Positions 7,196 to 15,241 are shown, numbered from the stretch's first letter. The stretch: DNA of 29,612 nucleotides from JBQLZO01 sp052168315 (GCA_052168315.1 JBQLZO010000002.1:1-29612); one strand, 5' to 3'. Numbers and translations: made by a program. The notes: generated by a model from the sequence alone, not told the origin.

Positions 7196-8338
7196 ATGTC
7201 CGCATCGCTCCGCATCGCCAGGCCCTTCGGCATCAATCTCTACATCCACTGGTCCTTCTGGCTCATCGTCGTCTGGGTCCTCTACATCTACCTCAGCACC
7301 GGCAAGGGCATCCACGCCGCCATCGAAGGCGTCATCTTCGTCTTCGCCATCTTCGCCTGCGTCGTCCTCCACGAACTCGGCCACGCACTCGCCGCACGCC
7401 GGTACGGCATCCCCACACGCGACATCACCCTCTGGCCCATCGGCGGCGTCGCACGCCTCCAGCGCATGCCCACCTCGCCCATCCAGGAACTCGTCGTCGC
7501 CATCGCAGGACCCGCCGTCAACATCGCCATCGCCGTCATCCTCGCGGCCATCCTCATCCCGCTCAAACAACTCACCCTCAGCCCCGACACACTCCTCCAG
7601 GGCACCGGCGCATTCTTCAGCCGCCTCCTCGTCGTCAACCTCTTCCTCGTCGCATTCAACATGATCCCAGCATTCCCGATGGACGGCGGCCGAGTCCTCC
7701 GCGCCATCCTCGGCCTCCTTTCCGTCCCCTACGACAAGGCCACCGCCGCAGCAGCAGCCGTCGGACAGGTCTGCGCTGTCGGTTTCGCCATCCTCGGCCT
7801 CATCGTCGGAAACCCCTTCCTCATCATCATCGCCGTCTTCGTCTTCCTCGGCGCCGGCGCCGAGGCCAACGCCGCACGATTCGCCGCACTCCTCACCCAC
7901 GCACGCGTCCGCGATGCCACCATGACCGACTACGACACGCTCCCCGCCACCCACACCGTCGCCCAGGCCGCCCAGCAACTCCTCATCGGCGCGCAAACAG
8001 AGTTCCCCGTCACCGACGAAAGCAACAACATCATCGCCCTCGTCACCCGCGACGCCCTCGTCCACGCACTCTCCGATGGCCGCGCCGAGCACCCACTCGC
8101 CGAGGTCGCCCTCCCACCCTGCGCCGAGTGCGATGCCGATGAACCCCTCCTGGCCGTCTACGAACGCCTCCGCGCCGAAGGCTGCCCCGCCGCCATCGTC
8201 ACCTCCGGCAACCGCCCCATCGGCATCCTCAACCAGGAGCAGATCGCCGAATACATCATGATCCGAAGGGCACGCCGCGCCACTCCCACCCCAACCCGCC
8301 TCCCCGCCCAACAACCCCCGCGCGCCCCACGCGCCTGA
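7196..8338 (+). CDS. Site-2-type M50 zinc metalloprotease with C-terminal CBS domains
   Basis: 380 aa integral membrane protease. The zinc motif HELGH is at 59-63 in a membrane helix (FACVVLHELGHALAARRYG). The second motif NMIPAFPMDGGR (155-166, Asp163) supplies the third ligand. About six hydrophobic segments lie before residue 225. From about 235 to 365 the protein has a CBS pair (VTDESNNIIALVTRDAL and IVTSGNRPIGILNQEQIAEYI), the architecture of the SpoIVFB-like M50 branch in which CBS domains can bind nucleotides and gate the protease. Such enzymes cut membrane-embedded substrates, often anti-sigma factors, though no partner can be named from this window. The start at 7196 has no strong ribosome site. 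It ends convergently with rnhA. Confidence 0.92.
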   Translation: MSASLRIARPFGINLYIHWSFWLIVVWVLYIYLSTGKGIHAAIEGVIFVFAIFACVVLHELGHALAARRYGIPTRDITLWPIGGVARLQRMPTSPIQELVVAIAGPAVNIAIAVILAAILIPLKQLTLSPDTLLQGTGAFFSRLLVVNLFLVAFNMIPAFPMDGGRVLRAILGLLSVPYDKATAAAAAVGQVCAVGFAILGLIVGNPFLIIIAVFVFLGAGAEANAARFAALLTHARVRDATMTDYDTLPATHTVAQAAQQLLIGAQTEFPVTDESNNIIALVTRDALVHALSDGRAEHPLAEVALPPCAECDADEPLLAVYERLRAEGCPAAIVTSGNRPIGILNQEQIAEYIMIRRARRATPTPTRLPAQQPPRAPRA

Positions 8339-8350
8339 ACAACCCCACCC

Positions 8351-8869
8351 TCACATGAACGCCCGGCTCGCCTCCACCGCAAGCCGGTCGCACCGCTCGT
8401 TCTCCGCATGCCCCGCGTGCCCGCGCAGCCAGTGGAACCGCAGCAGGTGCCGACCCTTCAGCTCATCCAGCGCCTCCCACAGATCCCGGTTCTTCACCGG
8501 CTGCTTGCTCGCCGTCTTCCACCCCCGAGCCTTCCACGCCGGCATCCACTCGTTCAAACCCTTCAGCACATACTGGCTGTCCGAATACAGATCCACCACC
8601 GACTCCCGCGTGATCGCCCGCAGCCCCTCGATCACCGCCATCAGCTCCATCCGGTTGTTCGTCGTCCGAGCCTCACCCCCCGCACGCTCACGCTCCAGCC
8701 CGCTCGACGGATGACGCAGCACATACGCCCACCCCCCCGGCCCCGGATTCCCAGAGCACGCCCCATCCGTAAACAACTCCACATGCGGCCGATCCGCCCA
8801 CTCCGCACCACCACCCGAACCACCCTCCGAAATCCACAGCCCAGCATCATCCGCCTTCGAAGCGCCCAT
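8351..8869 (-). CDS. rnhA: Ribonuclease HI
   Basis: 172 aa from the ATG at 8869. The frame stays open 57 bp further upstream, but that extension lies before the conserved fold and has no ribosome site. All catalytic carboxylates are present: Asp35 (LFTDGACSGNPGPGGW), Glu75 (NNRMELMAV), Asp97 (YSDSQYV) and Asp161 (ENERCDRLA), with the flexible-loop His in RGHAGH. The basic handle region (WKARGWKTASKQPVKNRDLW) is retained. The enzyme degrades the RNA strand of RNA-DNA hybrids in the cytoplasm. The first 25 or so residues before the fold are a Gly-rich tail. It lies 80 bp downstream of the sensor kinase gene on the same strand. Confidence 0.95.
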   Translation of the reverse strand: MGASKADDAGLWISEGGSGGGAEWADRPHVELFTDGACSGNPGPGGWAYVLRHPSSGLERERAGGEARTTNNRMELMAVIEGLRAITRESVVDLYSDSQYVLKGLNEWMPAWKARGWKTASKQPVKNRDLWEALDELKGRHLLRFHWLRGHAGHAENERCDRLAVEASRAFM

Positions 8870-8949
8870 AGCCCGCCAGTGTAGCGCCCCCTCCCAACGC
8901 CCCCCAACCGCCCCCAACGCCCCCAACCCTCACCCAGCCAACCCCACCC

Positions 8950-10833
8950 TCACCCGCACGCCCGACGCCCACCCCCACCCGCATCCCCGCACCACCGCGC
9001 GCACAACGCACGCAGCCGCGACCGATCGATCGGCTTCGTCGCGTGCGCATCGCACCCCGCCCCCAGCGCCCGCGCCCGCGACGCATCCGTCGCGTTCGCC
9101 GTCAGCAGCACGATCGCCCCGCCATACCCACGCGACCGAAGCATTCGCGTAGCCTCCACCCCGTCCATCCCCGGCATCTGCTCGTCCATCAGCACCAGCC
9201 CGAACCCACGCCCCGACGCCGCCGCCTCCAGCGCCATCGCCACCGCCTCCTCCCCGCTCGCACTCACCGACACCTCGTGACCATCGATCCGCAGCAGGTG
9301 CGACACCACCATCCGACCATCCATCGCATCATCCACCACCAGCACCCGCGCCCCCGCGACGCCACCGTGCATCCCCGCCGCCCCAACCACGCCCGCCACA
9401 CCATCCGACGACCCACCCACATCACCCGGGTTCACACGATCCAACATCGGATCGATCACCGCCGTGAACACCGACCCCTCGCCAACAACGCTCCGCACCG
9501 TCAACCCGCCCCCGTGCAGCTCACAGATCTCACGGCTGATCATCAGCCCAAGACCCGTCCCCCCGAACCGCCGCCCGATCGACGCATCGCCCTGCGCAAA
9601 CGGCTCGAACAGCCGCGACAACTGCTCATCGCTCATCCCCTCCCCCGTGTCCGCCACGCTCAGCACCAGTTCCCCGCCGCCAGCACCAACCTCTTCACCC
9701 CCGCGCATCCCCGCACGCACCGTGATCGTCCCATCCCGCGTGAACTTGTTCGCGTTCGCGCACAGATTGATCAGCACCTGACGCAGCCGCGAATCATCCG
9801 CGTACACCAGCGCCGGAACGCCCGCATCCACCTCCACCACCAGCCGGTTCCCCTGCCCGCTCAGCAGCGAGGCCATGCACTCGCCCACCTCGCCAAGCAG
9901 CGCGCGAACATCGAACGACCGCCGGTCGATCTCCATCCGCCCCGATTCCGCCTTCGCATGGTCCAGCACATCATCGATCAGCGACAGCAGGTGCCGCCCG
10001 TTCCGATCGATCGAATCGAGATGCGCCCCCACCGCCTCCCCGCCGCCCCCCAGCTCGTGCCGCACGATCTCCGCCGACCCCAGCACCGCGTGCATCGGCG
10101 TCCGGATCTCGTGGCTCATGCTCGCAAGGAACCGCGACTTCGCAGCGTTCGCCCGGTCCGCCTCATCCCGGGCCGACACCAGCGCCTCCGTCCGCTCCGC
10201 GACCAGCCGCTCAAGCTCCTCGTTCCGCTGCGCCAGCGCCTCGTGCAGCTCACGCTCCAGCCGCCGCCCCCGCAGCGCCGTCCCGAAACGACCCAGCGTC
10301 GCAACGAAAGACCACGACCACACATTCAGCACCAGCAGGAACACCGCAAGCAGCCGGTACGCCGGCCAGAAGAACATCAGAATCGACATCGCGTACCCGC
10401 AGATCGCGCACCAGAGAAAGATGTTCGCAAGCTGGATCATCTTCGGATCGCGGTCCCGGGCCTCCTCGCGGAACGAAGACTGAAGCCAGAACCAGTAGAT
10501 CCGCAGGTACCACCCGATCACCCCCAGCGTCAGAACGATCAGCGCGATGATCCAGCCCCAGTCCGGCCCGCCGTCCGCGCCCCGCAGGCACTCCACCCGG
10601 GGCATGTACCGACCGCCGTTCGTGAAGAACGACCACGGCGCAAACCCGCCGCCCGCCTCCCCGCCGCCCGCCCCCGCCAACACACCCACACCACCGCACC
10701 AGTCCTCCGGAGACCGCGCTCCGCTCGCATCGGCCCCGCTCGCCGCACCCCCCGCACTCCCAAACAACAACACCGCCAGCACCGGCGCCAGCCCCAGCCC
10801 GCACCACGACATGACGCGACGATTCACCGGCAT
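8950..10833 (-). CDS. Hybrid sensor histidine kinase with receiver domain
   Basis: 627 aa. I start at the ATG at 10833 because GAGG lies 8-9 nt before it and a signal-like helix follows (WCGLGLAPVLAVLLFG). A periplasmic stretch of about 60 residues comes next, then three membrane helices (IIALIVLTLGVIGWYL, FLWCAICGYAMSILMFF, LLAVFLLVLNVWSWSF), a coiled linker and the HisKA domain with FLASMSHEIRTP (His241). The ATPase domain shows NANKF, DTGEGM (395-400), FEPFAQ and GTGLGL (425-430). The C-terminal receiver has VVDDAMDG, phospho-acceptor Asp550 (LVLMDEQMPGMDG), Thr in LLTAN and Lys600 (ATKPID). No output domain and no neighbouring response regulator are seen, so phosphate must pass to a partner elsewhere. 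The signal sensed is unknown. Confidence 0.92.
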   Translation of the reverse strand: MPVNRRVMSWCGLGLAPVLAVLLFGSAGGAASGADASGARSPEDWCGGVGVLAGAGGGEAGGGFAPWSFFTNGGRYMPRVECLRGADGGPDWGWIIALIVLTLGVIGWYLRIYWFWLQSSFREEARDRDPKMIQLANIFLWCAICGYAMSILMFFWPAYRLLAVFLLVLNVWSWSFVATLGRFGTALRGRRLERELHEALAQRNEELERLVAERTEALVSARDEADRANAAKSRFLASMSHEIRTPMHAVLGSAEIVRHELGGGGEAVGAHLDSIDRNGRHLLSLIDDVLDHAKAESGRMEIDRRSFDVRALLGEVGECMASLLSGQGNRLVVEVDAGVPALVYADDSRLRQVLINLCANANKFTRDGTITVRAGMRGGEEVGAGGGELVLSVADTGEGMSDEQLSRLFEPFAQGDASIGRRFGGTGLGLMISREICELHGGGLTVRSVVGEGSVFTAVIDPMLDRVNPGDVGGSSDGVAGVVGAAGMHGGVAGARVLVVDDAMDGRMVVSHLLRIDGHEVSVSASGEEAVAMALEAAASGRGFGLVLMDEQMPGMDGVEATRMLRSRGYGGAIVLLTANATDASRARALGAGCDAHATKPIDRSRLRALCARWCGDAGGGGRRACG

Positions 10834-11048
10834 CGCACGACACCTCGAGACCAACATCCCCGCAAAGCCACACCCCACCATCCCCATCGACCAGTCCGGC
10901 ATCATCCCACAGGGATTCCCCGCACCCGCCCGCACCACCCAGCCCGCCTCACCCGTCCAGGCGACCCCAACCCCCGACACAAGGCCCCCCGCTCACCCAA
11001 CCCGAACACCCGAGCATCCCGCCGTCGCGCACACCAACCCAACTCAAC

Positions 11049-12152
11049 TCACAGCCGCTCGATCCGCCGAGCCGTCTCCGCCCGCACCAGCCCCTCCGCG
11101 AACACACCAAGATCACCCGCCAGCACCGCCTGCAACGACGCCGACTCGTTCAACCGATGGTCCACCGCGATGTTGTCCTTGTACCGATAGGTCCGGATCC
11201 GCTCCGCACGACCGCCGCCACCGATCTGCTCGTTCCGCGCCGCGGCCTCCTCAGCCCGCAGCCGCTCACGCTCACGCTCATACAACCGAGCCCGAAGCAA
11301 CCGCCACGCCTTCTCACGGTTCTGAGCCTGGCTCTTCGTCTCCTGCATCCGAACCTCGATCCCGCTCGGCCGATGCAGCAGACGAACCGCCGTCGCAACC
11401 TTGTTCACATTCTGGCCGCCCGGCCCCTGCGCCGTCGTGATGTGCTCATCCACATCTTCAGGATCAACCTCCACCTCCACGGCCTCCGGCTCCGGAAGCA
11501 CCGCCACCGTCGCCGTCGAAGTGTGCACCCGCCCCTGCGTCTCCGTCGCCGGAACACGCTTCACGCAGTGCGTCCCCGCCTCGTGCGACAACGCCGTCCA
11601 CACACCCGCCCCCGACACCGCCACCACACCGCTCCGAAGCCCGCCCACACCACCATCCACCTCCAGCGACATCGGCTCGAACGACCAACCCCGACGCGCT
11701 GCAAACCCCCGGTACATCTCCAGCAGATCCAGCGCCCAAAGCCCCGCCTCATCACCGCCCACACCCGCGCGGATCTCCAGCACCACCGAAGAAACCGACT
11801 CATCCTCCGCGTTCACCAGCCCCGCCAGCAGACGCTCGATCAGCGCCCCCGACTCCGTCTCCAGCCGGGCCAGCTCCTCGCGCGCCATCGCCGCGAACTC
11901 GGCATCCCCGCCACCCCCATCCACATCCCCCCGCAGCGCCTCCCCCTCACGCACCAGCGCCTCGTACGCCCGCCACCCATCCGCCACCTCGTCCAGCCCC
12001 GCCTTCCGGATCGAGAGCGAACGCACCAGCCGATGGTCGCCCATCACCCCAGGATCCAGCAGCCGCTCGCCAAGCTCATCACGCTCCGCGGCCAGCGCTG
12101 CCAGCTTCCGCAGCACCGCCCCATCAACATGGCCGCTCCCGCCGCTCGACAC
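11049..12152 (-). CDS. prfA: Peptide chain release factor 1
   Basis: About 367 aa. Domain 2 carries the PAT tripeptide (RVPATETQGRVHTSTATVAVLPEP) that reads UAA and UAG. The GGQ loop (TTAQGPGGQNVNKVATAVR) triggers peptidyl-tRNA hydrolysis. IRAGVGGDEA and IRTYRYKDN are further family signatures. I place the start at GTG 12152 because GGGAG lies 7 nt before it. GTG 12185 and ATG 12179 are in frame upstream; the ATG abuts a GGAG with no spacing. The N-terminal helical domain is intact. The presence of an apparently normal RF1 means UAG should be a real stop in this organism, relevant to the amber codon in the DUF421 gene. bL31 is encoded upstream on the same strand, a common bacterial pairing. 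Confidence 0.95.
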   Translation of the reverse strand: MSSGGSGHVDGAVLRKLAALAAERDELGERLLDPGVMGDHRLVRSLSIRKAGLDEVADGWRAYEALVREGEALRGDVDGGGGDAEFAAMAREELARLETESGALIERLLAGLVNAEDESVSSVVLEIRAGVGGDEAGLWALDLLEMYRGFAARRGWSFEPMSLEVDGGVGGLRSGVVAVSGAGVWTALSHEAGTHCVKRVPATETQGRVHTSTATVAVLPEPEAVEVEVDPEDVDEHITTAQGPGGQNVNKVATAVRLLHRPSGIEVRMQETKSQAQNREKAWRLLRARLYERERERLRAEEAAARNEQIGGGGRAERIRTYRYKDNIAVDHRLNESASLQAVLAGDLGVFAEGLVRAETARRIERL

Positions 12153-12260
12153 GCGCACGCTCCCGCAAAGCCCCCCCATCTCCACCCCGATGGCTCACGC
12201 ATCCAGAGCCCCAACCGAACGACCCAAGCGAAAGACCCAACCATAAGACCCAACCCCGAG

Positions 12261-12343
12261 ATCTGACTCAGAACCCTCCTGCACCTCGGTGGGATGGGCC
12301 TCTGGCCCGTCTCCTCATCCGCCTCTACCTCCGGTTCTGAGTC
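12261..12343 (+). repeat. REP-like structured repeat element, copy 2
   Basis: ATCTGACTCAGAACCC (12261-12276), then CGGTGGG (12287-12293) leading into a 10-bp stem, GGGATGGGCC (12291-12300) and GGCCCGTCTC (12304-12313), with loop TCT and only G-U type mismatches. An outer perfect 11-bp inverted repeat, GACTCAGAACC (12265-12275) and GGTTCTGAGTC (12333-12343), encloses the hairpin. The part order matches copy 1 at 2404-2465. Confidence 0.6.
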
Positions 12344-12505
12344 GAACGCGCCGACCCAACCCGCTTCCCACCATCATCCCACATCAACCACCAGAGCGCC
12401 AATCCACCCCTCGGTCCAACACCATCACCACCCCCAAACGCAAACAGGCCGCACGCGCCGCACCGGCATCATCATGCCGAAACGACCCATGCGGCCCGAT
12501 CACCG

Positions 12506-12539
12506 CCCCAACCCCGATCCCAACCCCAATCCCAACCCC
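12506..12539 (-). other. Predicted G-quadruplex-forming tract after the rpmE stop
   Basis: On the minus strand there are six G runs of 3-4 bases separated by 1-3 bases (GGGG TT GGG ATT GGGG TT GGG ATC GGGG T GGGG), beginning 2 bp after the rpmE stop codon. It fits the standard G-quadruplex pattern and would be in the 3' untranslated RNA of rpmE. It could serve as a transcript-end stabiliser or attenuator, or be a by-product of the strong strand bias of this genome. Confidence 0.5.
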
Positions 12540-12541
12540 GA

Positions 12542-12781
12542 TCACTTCGTCTTCTGCTTCTTCTTCTGCTTCGAGAAGTAGTCGCCGCCGAACCGCGTGT
12601 TGAACCGCTCCAGACGACCCGTCGAGTCAACGAATGCCGACTTGCCCGTGAAGAACGGGTGCGATCCCGACCACACATCGACCTTCAACTCCGGAACCGT
12701 CGCGCCGATGGTCATCACCACCTCGCCGTTGAAGTACACCTTGCAGTTCGGAAAGTAGTTCGGATGCGCATCATCCTTCAT
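12542..12781 (-). CDS. rpmE: 50S ribosomal protein bL31
   Basis: 79 aa from the ATG at 12781, with GAGG 7 nt before it. The sequence MKDDAHPNYFPNCKVYFNGE, then VPELKVDVWSGSHPFFTGKSAFVDSTGRLERFNTRFGG, is clearly bL31 (HP near the N terminus, SHPFFTG, RxxRFN). The four Cys of the zinc-binding form are missing: the first pair is replaced by NCKVYFNG with one Cys, and the second by WSGSHPFF. This is therefore the zinc-free form, which does not depend on zinc supply. The C terminus ends in a Lys-rich tail (KQKKKQKTK). The frame is open for 370 bp upstream, but that part is low-complexity and noncoding. Confidence 0.92.
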   Translation of the reverse strand: MKDDAHPNYFPNCKVYFNGEVVMTIGATVPELKVDVWSGSHPFFTGKSAFVDSTGRLERFNTRFGGDYFSKQKKKQKTK

Positions 12782-13176
12782 GGCCAGCCTCGCGATGATC
12801 GTCAATGTGTGCGGCTCAAATCCACGGCGGAAACCCCGCCGAAAGACACCCCGGCCCGGAAACCCAGACCCACAGGGCCACGATCGTAGCCCCCATCCAC
12901 CCCCAACCCCACCCCGATCCAGCCCCATCCACCCAAAACCCACCAACTCCCCCGCCCAAACCCAACTCCCCCACCCAGCCCCAACCCACACACCCCACCC
13001 CCCCAGCCACACCCCACCCCACACCCCACCGCCACCCCCTCCCAAACCACCACCACCCCCCAAACCACCCCACACACCCCCAAACCCACTTGATCCATCG
13101 TCCGATGTGGCTAGTCTATCTGTCCCCGGCCGCAAAGCCCCTCCCCAAAAGGGCCCCACCGTCCGGAAAAACCCAA
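12782..13176. other. C-rich, nearly G-free intergenic tract of 395 bp
   Basis: Between about 12897 and 13089 the plus strand is dominated by C and A with only about six G in roughly 190 bases. No gene is visible. It separates the divergent rpmE and tRNA-Asn genes and ends in the likely tRNA promoter. Such C runs also fill most other spacers of the window, but none is as long. Confidence 0.65.
13090..13117 (+). promoter_or_regulatory. Candidate sigma-70 promoter for tRNA-Asn
   Basis: TTGATC at 13090-13095 and TAGTCT at 13112-13117 with a 16-bp spacer, about 60 bp before the tRNA. The match is moderate, but it stands out at the end of a G-free tract. Confidence 0.4.
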
Positions 13177-13248
13177 TCCCCGATAGCTCAATGGTAGAGC
13201 GAGCGGCTGTTAACCGCTAGGTTGTAGGTTCGAGCCCTACTCGGGGAG
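13177..13248 (+). tRNA. tRNA-Asn (anticodon GTT)
   Basis: A full cloverleaf can be drawn in 72 nt. The acceptor stem TCCCCGA (13177-13183) pairs with TCGGGGA (13241-13247). The D arm is GCTC/GAGC, the anticodon arm AGCGG-CTGTTAA-CCGCT with GTT, and the T arm GTAGG-TTCGAGC-CCTAC. The discriminator is G. CCA is not encoded. A terminator follows at once. Confidence 0.97.
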
Positions 13249-13253
13249 CTTCC

Positions 13254-13282
13254 CAGGCCCGTGTCTTAAGGACGCGGGCCTG
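13254..13282 (+). terminator. Rho-independent terminator of tRNA-Asn
   Basis: A 12-bp stem, CAGGCCCGTGTC (13254-13265) with GACGCGGGCCTG (13271-13282), one G-T pair and a 5-nt loop, followed by TTTGTT. It lies 5 bp after the tRNA. Confidence 0.8.
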
Positions 13283-13428
13283 TTTGTTGATTGGACTACC
13301 CCAGCGCGCCCGTCACTCGCACTTCGAGCCGATCGCGCCCCCGCGCCTCTGGCTCCGGATCTCGCCCCCCCCTCCCAGCCATACTCTTCTCCTCCAACAA
13401 CACGCTCCACAGCAAACGGAGGCAACCG

Positions 13429-14169
13429 ATGTGGCTCGAGAAGATGGTGCGGCAGGGAAACTGGCTGTTCCGTCGCCGGGGCGTCCTCCCGCTCGCGCTC
13501 ATACCCGTGGCGCTGCTCGCCGCGGCCACCTCCGTCTACAACGAACGCATCGATGACGCCATGGACGCCTGCGGCGTCGCCATCAGCCTCCTCGGCCTCG
13601 CCCTCCGCATGTGGACCGTCGGTTCCACCCCCCGCGGAACCTCGGGCCGCAACACCGCCGCGCAGAAAGCCGAACGACTCAACACCACCGGCATCTACTC
13701 GATCGTGCGCCACCCCCTCTACCTCGCAAACCTCCTGATCATCGCAGGAATCGTCTCCATCTCAGACGAATGGTGGCTCGTCCTCATCGTCGTCCTTGCC
13801 TTCTTCCTCTACTACGAGCGCATCATCGCCGCCGAAGAACAATTCCTCAAAGAGAAATTCGGCGATGCCTACACCCAGTGGGCCAGGTCCATCCCCGCCA
13901 TCATCCCACGCCTCCGCGCCTGGCGACCATCCGACACCCCCTTCTCCTGGAAGAAGGCCATCCGCCAGGAATACACCGCCCTGCTCGTCATCGCCGCCGG
14001 CATCCCGCTCACAGACATGCTCTTCGACACCATCGCCGGCCACATCACCCTCCAGACATGGGCCCGCGACGACACTCACTGGATCATCTTCGGCGCCGCC
14101 GGCGCACTCCTCTACGCCACCCTCCGAACCATCCGACACCACACCTCCCTCCTCAATGTCCCAAGGTGA
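13429..14169 (+). CDS. Isoprenylcysteine carboxyl methyltransferase-type membrane protein
   Basis: 246 aa from the ATG at 13429, with GGAGG at 13418-13422. The core motif TTGIYSIVRHPLYLANLLII, followed by WWLVLIVVLAFFLYYERIIAAEEQFLKEKFGDAY, is the SAM-binding half of ICMT/PEMT-type methyltransferases (RHPLY plus a downstream E-E-x-L-x-x-x-F-G-x-x-Y). Helices at about 18-36 and 50-62 precede it, and two more helices follow (TALLVIAAGIPLTDMLF and IIFGAAGALLYAT), making the protein somewhat longer than the minimal family. It probably methylates a lipid or small hydrophobic substrate at the membrane; the substrate is not known. It stands alone and ends 40 bp before a convergent lipoprotein gene. 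Confidence 0.8.
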   Translation: MWLEKMVRQGNWLFRRRGVLPLALIPVALLAAATSVYNERIDDAMDACGVAISLLGLALRMWTVGSTPRGTSGRNTAAQKAERLNTTGIYSIVRHPLYLANLLIIAGIVSISDEWWLVLIVVLAFFLYYERIIAAEEQFLKEKFGDAYTQWARSIPAIIPRLRAWRPSDTPFSWKKAIRQEYTALLVIAAGIPLTDMLFDTIAGHITLQTWARDDTHWIIFGAAGALLYATLRTIRHHTSLLNVPR

Positions 14170-14208
14170 TCGCCCCCTCCGCCCCAGCGACGCCCCGCCC
14201 ACCCAACA

Positions 14209-14763
14209 TCACATCCCCCCACGCCCCTCTTCCGCCCGCCGCGTCGAGGTGTGCCCGCGCACGAACACCCACTTCCCCTCATCCCGCTCCACCAGCATCG
14301 TGAACACCCCCGAGAACTCGAACCCACCACCCGGCATCGCAAGCCGCGTCGTGAACGCGGCGCTCCCATGCGCCGAATCCACCGACACCGCCTCCACTTC
14401 AATCTCCGACAGCTCCGTCTCGATCTCCGTCCCAGCCGGGAACCGCCGCAGCGCCCCAACGATCTCATCCGCCGAGCGATAGCGAAGCACCCCATCCTCG
14501 AACCACCGCAGCCGTCCATCGTCCACATACGCGCTCCGCACGCGCGACTCATCGCCCGCGCCCACCGCCGAGTTCCACTCACGAAGGAACTCCCCAACCT
14601 CCGCGCGCACGCCCGCGGCATCGCCCGCCCCGGGACCGCCCGACGCCGCGCACCCACCCAGCACGCAGCACACCCCCCACACCACGCCCAGGGCCACACC
14701 CCGCACCAACGCCTTCGATCCCACCACCGGAATCGACATCGACTTCACACCCATCAATCGCAT
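14209..14763 (-). CDS. Lipoprotein with SnoaL/NTF2-like domain
   Basis: 184 aa. The ATG at 14763 follows GGAGGAG by 7-8 nt and overlaps the end of the upstream VOC gene by 10 bp, so the two are translated as a pair. The N terminus has a signal helix with a lipobox-like end (VVWGVCCVLGGCAASG). The rest fits an NTF2-like cone fold: VGEFLREWNSAVGAGDESRVRSAYVDDGRLRWFEDG, then YRSADEIVGALRRFPAG and a terminal strand region (GVFTMLVERDEGKWVFVRGHTS). Such domains are either small enzymes or binding folds; nothing visible decides which. It would be anchored in a membrane on the outside of the cytoplasm. Confidence 0.75.
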   Translation of the reverse strand: MRLMGVKSMSIPVVGSKALVRGVALGVVWGVCCVLGGCAASGGPGAGDAAGVRAEVGEFLREWNSAVGAGDESRVRSAYVDDGRLRWFEDGVLRYRSADEIVGALRRFPAGTEIETELSEIEVEAVSVDSAHGSAAFTTRLAMPGGGFEFSGVFTMLVERDEGKWVFVRGHTSTRRAEEGRGGM

Positions 14764-15140
14764 GGCTTCGCTCCTCCCACATACTGCATCGCGCACACCC
14801 GATTCCCCTCCGTGTCCTCGAACTGGATCAACGTCCCCACGCCCTCGATCAGATACGGCTCCATCGTCACCGTCCCGCCCGCCGACCGGATCGCCGATGC
14901 GATCGCCGCAACATCCTCCACGCCGATCGTGCACTCGAATCCGATCATCCCCCGCCCGCTCACCGGCTCGCGCCGCTCCTGCAGCGCCCCGCCCACCGCG
15001 CCGCCCGGGCTCGTCCGGATCAGCCAGAACCCCGGCGGCCCCCACGCCTCGAACCGCCAGCCGAACACACCCTCGTAGAACCGCATCGCCCGCTCGCAGT
15101 CATCCGCATGCACCGCAAAGTGAACAAGGTCGTTCGCCAT
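14754..15140 (-). CDS. VOC superfamily (glyoxalase/bleomycin resistance-like) protein
   Basis: 128 aa from the ATG at 15140, with GGAGG 5 nt upstream; a GTG directly before it is less likely. Two beta-alpha-beta-beta-beta modules are visible: VHFAVHADDCERAMRFYEGVFGW, FWLIRTS, then MIGFECTIGVEDVAAIASAIRSAGGTV and LIQFEDTEGNRVCAMQYV. His near residue 8 and Glu near 113 are in the metal-ligand positions of the superfamily. It may be a small metal-dependent isomerase, dioxygenase or binding protein. It forms a short operon with the lipoprotein gene and is divergent from the AraC regulator, which is the likely controller. Confidence 0.82.
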   Translation of the reverse strand: MANDLVHFAVHADDCERAMRFYEGVFGWRFEAWGPPGFWLIRTSPGGAVGGALQERREPVSGRGMIGFECTIGVEDVAAIASAIRSAGGTVTMEPYLIEGVGTLIQFEDTEGNRVCAMQYVGGAKPCD

Positions 15141-15241
15141 CACATCCTCCGCTCATCTCCACCGAGTCCCAACCACTCACACCACGGGCCACTCACCCGA
15201 TGCGAGCCGATCCTAAAGCCACCTCCACGGCGAACCATCGA

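Larger units (their letters stand above)
12153..12541. other. Intergenic region of 389 bp between rpmE and prfA
   Basis: No gene is visible. It contains a run of G tracts on the minus strand directly after the rpmE stop (12506-12539) and a structured repeat element (12261-12343). If rpmE and prfA are co-transcribed, both lie in the transcript between them. Confidence 0.6.

Noticed and set aside
7136..8314. A minus-strand open frame of about 390 codons opposite the M50 protease
   Set aside because: Extremely acidic Gly/Asp/Glu translation, the mirror of C-ending plus-strand codons. The plus-strand frame has HELGH and the second zinc motif.
9043..11190. A plus-strand open frame of about 715 codons opposite the sensor kinase
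   Set aside because: Arg/Pro/His-rich translation without any domain; antisense shadow of the kinase gene.
12471..12541. CRISPR-like or tandem repeat array near rpmE
   Set aside because: The repeat units are only 6-13 bp of C runs with AA/GAT spacers. There are no spacers of constant length and no cas genes in the window.
12782..13159. N-terminal extension of the bL31 frame
   Set aside because: It consists of Gly/Trp/Val low-complexity sequence from the G-rich strand. The ATG at 12781 has a ribosome site and gives the normal protein length.
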